Shown here piece by piece: positions 1 through 5,078 of a stretch of DNA of 7,283 nucleotides. The notes under the pieces were generated by a model that saw only the letters and a program-made list of their open reading frames with translations, had not been told where the DNA came from and searched no databases. The translations under genes and the position numbers were made by a program. The DNA comes from Desulfobacterales bacterium. Lineage in GTDB: Bacteria > Desulfobacterota > Desulfobacteria > Desulfobacterales > JAUCGF01. The stretch is from positions 1-7,283 of the forward strand of contig JAOZRC010000267.1 of the NCBI GenBank assembly GCA_029940345.1. The letters are read 5' to 3'. How positions within the stretch are numbered: the first letter of the stretch is position 1; each line of letters starts with the position of its first letter.

Positions 1-594
1 TAACGAAGGACTAAAAAATAACTTCTTACGCTACCGATACGTTACTGGAAAAATTTTAAATTGATTTGAAAAAGGGAGCAAATTCATCTTTCGTCTAAAT
101 CACCTAATCAGGGCTGTTTAGCCAAGTTTGGTAGGCAAAATGTTGTCTACGATAAACAATCGTGTTCTGCCCACTATTTTCGAGCATCAACATTGTCTGA
201 ACTGCTGCCCCATGATGGAATATTCCTACAGTACGATATTCAGATGATGATGCATATTGCAGCAAACTATCTACACGGATTGTGCATAAGAAGAGGATAA
301 TAAGAAAGGGATTCATCCTTTTCTTATGAATCCCTGTTCTTACATGAAATCCGTGTATATGCGGAACTACAAGGATTTTTTTAGAAGGGATTTTAGCGAG
401 ATAGATCAGATTAAAGCAATGCAATCAAAAATAATCATAAACAGGGAGGGGGACGGATTTAGACAGGAAAACAAGGCAATACTTCCGTTCCGCTTTCTGC
501 CGCAGTTGCTTTAGATAAGCTTCAATTTGCCGGCAGGGTCGGATGCCTATTTACCCAATATCATGGATGTCCCTATATCCCCGGATCCACTCAT
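1..594. other. Intergenic stretch without a convincing gene
   Basis: No reading frame here resembles a family I know. The longest frame (minus strand, 104-424) runs through an inverted repeat and has no ribosome binding site I would trust. A 62-codon plus-strand frame (326-514) is equally unconvincing. The stretch is AT-rich and lies next to decayed genes, so it may be the remains of older coding sequence. The only clear structure is the nested inverted repeat at 272-357. Confidence 0.5.
272..357. repeat. Nested imperfect inverted repeat (fold-back element)
   Basis: Outer arms TACACGGATT (272-281) and AATCCGTGTA (348-357) are perfect complements. After five unpaired bases on each side, TAAGAA on the left pairs with TTCTTA on the right at the same offset. 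Inside lies a separate 9-bp hairpin, GGGATTCAT (308-316) with ATGAATCCC (326-334), around a 9-nt loop. The whole could fold into one long stem. There is no T-run after it, so a terminator is not supported. It could be a small fold-back element, a structured RNA or a remnant of a mobile element. Confidence 0.55.
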
Positions 595-1266
595 TTATTC
601 ACCCACCTGCTTAAGTGCAAAGTTAATGATCCCCTCGCTTAAACGCACTCCACGGGCGAGCATTCGATTGATTGCCTCATGTAATCGGCAGTAATTCCTT
701 TGAGGATATTTTCCGTCGTAAGCCCCTCAAGAAGCTGTTCCACAGTAAGACCTTTGAGAAGTTGTTCACCGGAGGAAAAAATTCAAAAAGCCTTTTCGGT
801 GTTATGCTTCTGAGAACATTTTTTTCCATCTCTTTCCTGTAATCTTCTACTGTGTAAGGCATGTCAATTATCCTTTCATCCCGGTATTTGAAAACCAACT
901 GATTGATAGCGCTGCTCATTTCATCAAGTTTGCCCTGATAATGATCAATGCCGTATTTAACCTTTGGCTGTATGGTGCTGAACATCAGCCATACCGCATT
1001 CCTTTCCGTTTCAGGAATCTCGCTCGTTACGATGAGCCATATATTTCGGCTGCCCCACGGAAAAGCATAGACACCCTTTTTGTGGATTCGAGCGTAACCC
1101 GTCTAGCCAATTACATGGATAGCGCGTGCTGACAGATTGAAGCCGGAAATCGGTTTCAGGCAGTTTATATTTTAAAGACGGGCTGTTCTGTTTACGATAA
1201 TTCATATAATGCCCGATAAATTCATCCGCCGCCTAGTACAGCGATTTGTAAGTTCGTCCCCCACCT
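595..1266 (-). pseudogene. Frameshifted remnant of an uncharacterised (Rpn/transposase_31-like?) protein
   Basis: Read across frames, the minus strand gives a continuous-looking protein: an EFIGHYMNYRKQN segment, then LKYKLPETDFRL, VSTRYP, VYAFPWGSRNIWLIV, EIPETERNAVWLMFS and MPYTVEDYRKEM, then a tail of E-x-L-L-x-G-L-T repeats. I recall this pattern from uncharacterised proteins common in deltaproteobacteria, often with repetitive SPEERLxGL-type tails. A link to the Rpn/PD-(D/E)XK nuclease group is possible but not shown. Visible lesions are a TAG stop at 1233-1235, a frame change at the A5G3 run (1074-1081) and a frame change near 765-775. After a possible third shift near 680, the reading ends at a TAA at 595-597; without it, the tail frame stops at 639-641. 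The 5' end is not recognisable, so the upstream limit is approximate. It is certainly non-functional as a single polypeptide. Confidence 0.65.
687..767 (-). repeat. Three imperfect 27-nt tandem repeats coding a 9-residue unit
   Basis: On the minus strand three consecutive 27-base units (767-741, 740-714, 713-687) encode EQLLKGLTV, EQLLEGLTT and ENILKGITA. The units share the E-x-x-L-x-G-(L/I)-T pattern. They differ mostly at third codon positions or by conservative changes, which suggests the repeat was under protein-level selection before the gene died. It is the C-terminal tail of the pseudogene at 595-1266. Confidence 0.7.
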
Positions 1267-1472
1267 ACTTGCTGTCAAAAGCTTAGGCCATCGGGCCATC
1301 GGTATGCTGGATGAACTTCCAATTTGTAGTACCAGTTATCAAAAGGTTCGTGAATAGATTTGTAAGAAAGAAGATTATGTGTGTTCTGATTTTCAAAGAT
1401 TTACTGAATTAATAGTTTAACACAGACGGCGCAGAACTGTAAAACATCAAATGAAAGATGCCTTCTTTTGCC
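1267..1472. other. AT-rich non-coding stretch
   Basis: I see no gene, RNA or strong repeat here. It may include the unrecognisable 5' part of the minus-strand pseudogene ending at 595, because that protein family normally has an N-terminal portion that is missing from the readable part. Confidence 0.4.
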
Positions 1473-1502
1473 TTGACACTCTCCTCTTTTTTATCATATT
1501 TA
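1473..1502 (+). promoter_or_regulatory. Possible sigma70 promoter upstream of the glp remnant
   Basis: A perfect TTGACA lies at 1473-1478. A weak TATTTA at 1497-1502, 18 bases further on, is the best -10 candidate. It would give a leader of about 135 bases containing the two CGGA-loop hairpins before the glpB start codon. The -10 match is poor, so the call rests mainly on the -35 box and position. Confidence 0.35.
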
Positions 1503-1559
1503 AACGGACAATCAATCCATTAAACAAATAAATAAAGGCGATACAACATGTATTGCCTG

Positions 1560-1577
1560 CTGACGCCGGAGCGTCAG
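1560..1577. repeat. GC-rich hairpin with CGGA loop (REP-like), first of a pair
   Basis: CTGACGC and GCGTCAG form a perfect 7-bp stem around the tetraloop CGGA. No T-run follows, so it is not a standard terminator. It has the look of a repetitive extragenic palindrome and shares the ACGC-CGGA-GCGT core with the next hairpin. Confidence 0.7.
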
Positions 1578-1584
1578 TGATGTG

Positions 1585-1610
1585 TGTTCCAACGCCGGAG
1601 CGTTGGAACA
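1585..1610. repeat. GC-rich hairpin with CGGA loop (REP-like), second of a pair
   Basis: TGTTCCAACGC and GCGTTGGAACA form a perfect 11-bp stem around the same CGGA tetraloop as the hairpin just upstream. The two are separated by 7 bases. Palindromes of the GTTCC(A/C)ACGC type are widespread between genes in many environmental bacteria and are often mobilised by REP-associated tyrosine transposases. Membership in such a family is inferred from form only. Confidence 0.75.
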
Positions 1611-1645
1611 AGACAAGTTCAATTCATAAAATTAAGGATTTTGCG

Positions 1646-2023
1646 ATGTCAAAATCAGAAACTGTTACCTGTTACCTGTGATCTGACATTGACGGCGCGG
1701 GTATGGCCGGTATGGCGGCTGCGCTTTTTGCCGTAAACCGTGGGGTCAAAACGATCCAGGCAGGTCGCAGCGGTGAGAGCGTTTTTGTCAGCGGTCTGCT
1801 TGATTTAACAGGCGTGCATCCCATCAGCGCTTCCCAAAGATGGGACGATCTCTGGGCCGGGATTGACGCGCTTGTGCATGATATATCGGACCATCCCTAT
1901 GCACGGATTCAAAAAGAAGAAATCAAGGATGCCTTTACTGAGTTACTTATTTTTTTAAAAAATGCAGGTCATCCCTATTCACGGTATGCGGACGGAACCC
2001 GGATTGGCCCCGCTTATGGCTGA
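1646..2023 (+). pseudogene. glpB: N-terminal fragment of anaerobic glycerol-3-phosphate dehydrogenase subunit B (glpB')
   Basis: GlpB is a flavoprotein-like subunit of the membrane-associated anaerobic glycerol-3-phosphate dehydrogenase, which passes electrons to the quinone pool. The start is ATG 1646, preceded by an AAGGA at 1634-1638. The frame gives MSKSETVTC, then a TGA stop at 1679-1681, and reopens as DGAGMAGMAAALFAVNRG, a Rossmann dinucleotide-binding glycine motif. The segments SGLLDLTGVHP and AFTELLIFLKNAGHPYSRY that follow are typical of the GlpB N-terminal third. It ends at a TGA (2021-2023) where homology passes to GlpA in another frame. A tandem 7-bp duplication near the start broke the frame, and the C-terminal two thirds are missing. 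The family call is from memory of conserved blocks. Confidence 0.75.
1664..1677 (+). repeat. Tandem 7-bp duplication GTTACCT x2
   Basis: GTTACCT occurs twice in direct succession inside the first codons of the glpB remnant. With one copy removed the frame reads V-T-C-D-L, as expected for a GlpB N-terminus, so the duplication looks like the event that shifted the frame. A second small indel before the glycine motif is needed to return to frame. Replication slippage is the simplest cause. Confidence 0.65.
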
Positions 2024-2322
2024 AACACCATGACAGTGATGATATTTTGCTATGCGAATGTGAAATGGTTCCCAAAAGCGTGGTTGATACGCTGATCACT
2101 TCGATTCGTAACGAAAACGGCCATCTGGATTTGAATACCATCGGATTGCGCAGCAGGGTCGGCAAAGGTGCCTGCCAAGGCGCTTTTTGCGGTCCCCGGG
2201 TAACATCTTACCTGTATGACAAAGATATTCTTTCGGGTGAATCCGGCCGTCAGTTCAATGGCGAAAAATCAGCTTTAGAAATAGAAGTGATAATGGGGCT
2301 TTGGCAAACGGACGCTTGCTAA
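2002..2322 (+). pseudogene. glpA: C-terminal fragment of anaerobic glycerol-3-phosphate dehydrogenase subunit A ('glpA)
   Basis: The frame reads LWLKHHDSDDILLCECEMVP, then SVVDTLITSIR, LRSRVGKGACQGAFCGPRV and SYLYDKDIL. This is the BFD-like cysteine domain at the C-terminus of GlpA, the FAD-dependent catalytic subunit oxidising glycerol-3-phosphate. The Cys pairs C-x-C (2053-2061) and C-x4-C (2173-2190) match the known pattern for [2Fe-2S] binding. The FAD domain is absent and there is no proper start; a TTG at 2047 is the earliest nominal one. The last 20 or so residues before the TAA look unlike GlpA, suggesting a further lesion. It overlaps the end of the glpB fragment in another frame, so the junction lies at roughly 1985-2025. 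Confidence 0.75.
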
Positions 2323-2649
2323 CAGTAACGAGAACATGTTGGCTGTAAAAACGAAATTCTCTTGAATTTTCAGTTGACGCAATAACTTCATATAGAAGTG
2401 GTAATCCATCTCCTTCCCTGATAATTTTCAAATAATAAAATCGCCTTCTGCAATATTATTAGGGAAAAGGTGAACTATTATGCAAAATCTGTAACCGTTC
2501 GCTCCCCTACGTGCAAACAAACGCGGGGAAGCTTCCCGCGCTGTTACACTATTTGCGGGGGATTTTTCAAACACGCTTTAAAGAAGCAATAACAGGCATT
2601 GCAACTGGTAACGGGTGAATAAAGGCTTATGCAACATTAGTCCAAATTT
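2323..2649. other. Non-coding stretch between the glp remnant and the parA control region
   Basis: No gene is visible on either strand. The stretch is AT-rich apart from the GC-rich palindromic repeat at 2491-2542. No terminator with a T-run was seen after the glp remnant. Confidence 0.5.
2491..2542 (+). repeat. Palindromic dispersed repeat, copy A (inverted partner at 4187-4239)
   Basis: This copy starts GTAACCGTTC, contains CCCCTACGTGCAAACAAACG, and ends in a palindrome centred on AAGCTT with CGCGGG and CCCGCG arms (one bulged G). Copy B on the opposite strand shares the first ten bases and the 20-base block exactly. Its palindrome has CGTGGG and CCCACG arms instead: both sides of the stem changed so that pairing is kept. 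Together the copies bracket parA and gene 2. A dispersed REP/MITE-like element is the likeliest identity. Confidence 0.75.
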
Positions 2650-2727
2650 TATATTGCAGCCATTCTTCAAATGTGCAATATAATGATTATTTTATAATCA
2701 AATGATTATACAGTTACATATTAATCA
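2650..2727 (+). promoter_or_regulatory. Candidate operator/parS-like site cluster and promoter upstream of parA
   Basis: TATATTGCA (2650-2658) and TGCAATATA (2674-2682) form a perfect 9-bp inverted repeat. Next come TGATTAT (2684-2690), its complement ATAATCA (2694-2700), TGATTAT again (2703-2709) and a near match TTAATCA (2721-2727). Their centres are about 10, 9 and 18 bases apart, close to one or two helical turns, as expected for a protein binding one face of DNA. TATAAT occurs at 2679-2684 and 2693-2698 without a good -35 partner. This is the kind of layout seen in autoregulated partition operons, but the binding protein is unknown. Confidence 0.5.
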
Positions 2728-2753
2728 AAATACCGATCATTTTTAAGTATTCC

Positions 2754-3524
2754 ATGGGACGTACTATCTGTATTGTTAGCCAGAAAGGTGGCGTGGGCAA
2801 AACGATCACGGCTGTGAATCTTGCCGCCGCCCTGGCCTCTGCCGGTCAACGCACTTTGTTAATTGATTGCGACCCCCAAGGCAGTGCTACCGCCAGCGTC
2901 GGAATTCATGATATAAAAACCGGCCAGGCATTTCAACGCGCGTTCCAGGAAACTGATCTTGCGGCTGAAGTGATCGCCCACAGTTGCCTTGAGTTGTTAA
3001 AAGTGATCCCGGCTCCGCTTGAAATCATGCAAAATGATGCGATACCGATCTCAATGGTTGGCAAAGAAAGGTTTTTACACGCACTTTTAGCACGATTCAG
3101 AACTGACTTCGATTACATTATTATCGACACGGCTGCGGCACCGGCCAGTTTTCTGGCGGTCAATGCCATTATCACATCCGATTCTGTTTTAATTCCGCTT
3201 CAATGTGAGCTATTGGCCTTTCAATCTCTGCGACACACCCTTCGGACGTTAATATGTATTAAAAAAAAACATCATCTGAAGATCAAACTGGCCGGTGTCC
3301 TTCTAACCATGTATGATCGGGGTGAAGATATTTCCGAACGGATTGTCCGAAGTGCTCGCAAGCATATCAGGCATCGTCTCTTTGAGACTGTTATCCCCCG
3401 AAGCACGCAACTGCGGGAATCAGCGAGCTTCGGACGACCGCTGGTTGTCCAAAATGCCGCATCATCCGGTGCACAGGGTTATTTCCAATTGACTAAAGAA
3501 ATATTGGCAAAGGGAAAAGGTTGA
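2754..3524 (+). CDS. ParA/Soj-family ATPase (cassette gene 1)
   Basis: The 256-residue protein is a complete ParA/MinD-superfamily P-loop ATPase of the short Soj type, without an N-terminal HTH. It has the deviant Walker A KGGVGKT (11-17, with the signature Lys11), LLIDCDPQG at 35-43, and Walker B YIIIDT (121-126), where the usual DTPP reads DTAAAP. The PLQCELLAFQSL block (148-159), GVLLTMYDRG (181-190) and VIPRSTQLRESASFGRP (213-229) follow. Such ATPases dimerise on ATP, bind DNA non-specifically and position a cargo, usually with a partner that stimulates hydrolysis. No ParB gene is visible. The start at ATG 2754 fits the family N-terminus, but the Shine-Dalgarno is very weak. The gene leads the cassette and has a possible operator just upstream. 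The family is secure; the cargo is unknown, so no parA symbol is assigned. Confidence 0.93.
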   Translation: MGRTICIVSQKGGVGKTITAVNLAAALASAGQRTLLIDCDPQGSATASVGIHDIKTGQAFQRAFQETDLAAEVIAHSCLELLKVIPAPLEIMQNDAIPISMVGKERFLHALLARFRTDFDYIIIDTAAAPASFLAVNAIITSDSVLIPLQCELLAFQSLRHTLRTLICIKKKHHLKIKLAGVLLTMYDRGEDISERIVRSARKHIRHRLFETVIPRSTQLRESASFGRPLVVQNAASSGAQGYFQLTKEILAKGKG

Positions 3525-3631
3525 ATTTTGGCGATACAAATATTGAAAGAACACTATACGCCTCTGCCAAACCTTTTTTCATCAGAAATGTTTTTAAATT
3601 CTACATTCATAAATAAAAAAGGAGGATGAAA

Positions 3632-3988
3632 ATGAGCAGGATAACGCTTGATTCTGATATCATGAAAAACGCCAAGCGTGAAATGATCGGTATGATCAGG
3701 GCTTCCATTGACCTTGATCGGCTTCGTGAATTTTTTAATCAACAGTATTCTTTTACAGATGCCGATGAAATCAGTTTCAAAGATGGCGATACCGTCGTAC
3801 ATAATGATCAAGTTGCTATCAAACTGAATTATAAAGTCGGCCTCACGCTTTCAGTGCTGATCGATAGCGAAGGCAACCCCATTATTGCTGACACTCGGCA
3901 GAGTGCGGAAACGGAAAACGCTGAAGACCCGGTTGAAGAAGCCGGCAGCCAGGCCGGCGAAGCGGCGAAGACATGGGGAAGTGATTAG
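3632..3988 (+). CDS. Small protein of unknown function with acidic tail (cassette gene 2)
   Basis: I do not recognise this 118-residue protein. Residues 8-40 look helical and amphipathic (NAKREMIGMIRASIDLDRL). Residues 46-86 look like a run of beta strands with turns at DGD and DSEGN. Residues 90-112 are a disordered-looking tail rich in Glu and Ala. There is no signal peptide or membrane segment. The start at ATG 3632 is preferred to the in-frame ATG at 3626 because the strong GGAGG (3621-3625) is then six bases away instead of abutting. It lies 107 bp after the ParA-type gene on the same strand. By analogy with partition operons it could be a ParA partner or ATPase activator, but no ribbon-helix-helix or HTH is evident, so this is inference from position. 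Confidence 0.8.
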   Translation: MSRITLDSDIMKNAKREMIGMIRASIDLDRLREFFNQQYSFTDADEISFKDGDTVVHNDQVAIKLNYKVGLTLSVLIDSEGNPIIADTRQSAETENAEDPVEEAGSQAGEAAKTWGSD

Positions 3989-4020
3989 AAACACAAGATG
4001 CGGGACAAATTAAGCTCGCT

Positions 4021-4051
4021 GATCGTTGCGAGGCTCTGCCTCGTAACGATC
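4021..4051. repeat. REP-like palindrome (13-bp stem, loop CTCTG)
   Basis: GATCGTTGCGAGG (4021-4033) pairs with CCTCGTAACGATC (4039-4051) except for one G-T position. No T-run follows, so it is not a clear intrinsic terminator. It is the first of three hairpins in the gap between genes 2 and 3. Confidence 0.7.
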
Positions 4052-4136
4052 GGTGCAAGTCTCTGCCTGGTCTGACTTTGGCGTATAGAGCTAAGAGACG
4101 GTACCTCCGAAGTAATTCGTTGAAACCGTCCGCCCT

Positions 4137-4157
4137 GAGCGGAACGGCTTTCCGCTC
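4137..4157. repeat. Hairpin in the gene 2 to gene 3 gap
   Basis: GAGCGGAA (4137-4144) and TTCCGCTC (4150-4157) form a perfect 8-bp stem with the loop CGGCT. It sits between the palindrome at 4021 and the dispersed repeat at 4187, and may belong to one composite repeat of about 220 bp. The bases between the hairpins (4052-4136) match nothing I recognise. Confidence 0.6.
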
Positions 4158-4186
4158 TACATGATCGCAACCGTGCGTAAGTGTGT

Positions 4187-4239
4187 AGCGTGGGAAGCTG
4201 TCCCACGTTTGTTTGCACGTAGGGGGATTGAACGGTTAC
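4187..4239 (-). repeat. Palindromic dispersed repeat, copy B (inverted partner at 2491-2542)
   Basis: On the minus strand this repeats copy A: GTAACCGTTC, then the identical block CCCCTACGTGCAAACAAACG, then a palindrome with CGTGGGA and TCCCACG arms. It differs from copy A by a one-base indel and a few substitutions, including a pair that keeps the stem base-paired. It lies inside the open frame upstream of gene 3, which is one reason to reject the longer start for that gene. Confidence 0.75.
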
Positions 4240-4304
4240 GATTCGTTCAATCTGCTCCAAAGCCTTATCCACCAAATAATAAATTGCCAAAATCGGAGAA
4301 ACTG

Positions 4305-5078
4305 ATGTCAAAGGGGCACCGCACGACGTATATCTGCCAAGTGCTTGCAAACGCATTTAAAAAGCACACACTTGATTTTATGACGTTGAAACAGTTCATC
4401 AGGTTCACGTCCGTTTCCGAACGCATAAGACTCGGCCTTGCCAAAACCGGCAACATCAAACAGGATGACGTCAAATCGGCCTTAACCCCTTTACCTGAAA
4501 CTTTTCGTTGTCTGAAATACAAAAATTCACAATACCTGGTTCGCAATGTTCCCAACAGTGACCTTTTAGTCGGTTATATACAGACCAAGCGCTCTAAGAC
4601 GTTCGGGCAGCTTAATCAGCACTTTCCCTTAAAAAAAAATGAGTTGATAAAAACAGTCAACACCCTTTTAGAAAAGGGGATTGTGCAAGCGAAGTTAAGC
4701 TCCACTGAAAAACTAATTCTTTGCCTGTCGGCGAAAACGGCTAAAGCCCAAAAACCTGGCCGTCCCGTTCCGGCAGATATCCCAAAAACGAATGCCGAAT
4801 CTCGTGAAGCGGATAAAAAGGCATCCATTATTCAGTTCCGGCAAGCGTATGACGCCGTCAGCAAGGGTTCCGATTATGTCTTTATCCATCACATTCGGCG
4901 CAATCTCAAATGGCGGCACTCCCAATTTGATAAGATGCTTGACACGCTTATGGTGGAAGGCTATTTAGCCGCTCATCCGGGCAATCCCGGCGATCTGGCG
5001 GAAGATGAAGTCGACGACGCCTATGAGGATGAATTTGGCGACCTTTATATCACCGTCAGTTGGAGAAAGGCGGTATGA
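4305..5078 (+). CDS. Winged-helix-like DNA-binding protein (cassette gene 3)
   Basis: The protein has 257 residues from ATG 4305, which has GGAG at 4295-4298 six bases upstream. The frame is open back to an ATG at 4161, but that stretch is repeat DNA, so it is left out. Residues 97-140 (FGQLNQHFPLKKNELIKTVN, then LLEKGIV) read as a winged helix with recognition helix and wing. Residues 176-252 (FRQAYDAV, FIHHIRRNL, FDKMLDTLMVEGYL, then YITVSW) look like a second one, with an acidic insert at 228-245. Residues 7-82 may be a third helical unit. A Lys/Pro-rich linker covers about 143-172. I infer DNA binding, or a MukE/kleisin-like adaptor role. The stop overlaps the start of gene 4 (ATGA), so the two are translationally coupled. 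The family is not recognised by name. Confidence 0.85.
   Translation: MSKGHRTTYICQVLANAFKKHTLDFMTLKQFIRFTSVSERIRLGLAKTGNIKQDDVKSALTPLPETFRCLKYKNSQYLVRNVPNSDLLVGYIQTKRSKTFGQLNQHFPLKKNELIKTVNTLLEKGIVQAKLSSTEKLILCLSAKTAKAQKPGRPVPADIPKTNAESREADKKASIIQFRQAYDAVSKGSDYVFIHHIRRNLKWRHSQFDKMLDTLMVEGYLAAHPGNPGDLAEDEVDDAYEDEFGDLYITVSWRKAV

Noticed and set aside
109..121. CAGGGCTGTTTAG resembles the IS tip at 6947 and could mark another IS end
   Set aside because: The match is only about 11 of 13 bases, no transposase follows it, and the flanking bases do not align.
104..424. Minus-strand 106-codon frame as a gene
   Set aside because: It runs through both arms of a long inverted repeat, has no recognisable similarity and no clear ribosome binding site.
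941..1205. Short frames on both strands in this interval (plus 941-1132, minus 1011-1205) as separate genes
   Set aside because: The minus-strand one is part of the frameshifted pseudogene, and the plus-strand one is its shadow.
1560..1610. Paired hairpins as a transcription terminator
   Set aside because: No U-tract follows either stem.
4161..4304. Longer start for the winged-helix protein (ATG 4161)
   Set aside because: This stretch contains the dispersed palindromic repeat copy B and has no good ribosome binding site, while ATG 4305 has GGAG at a proper distance.
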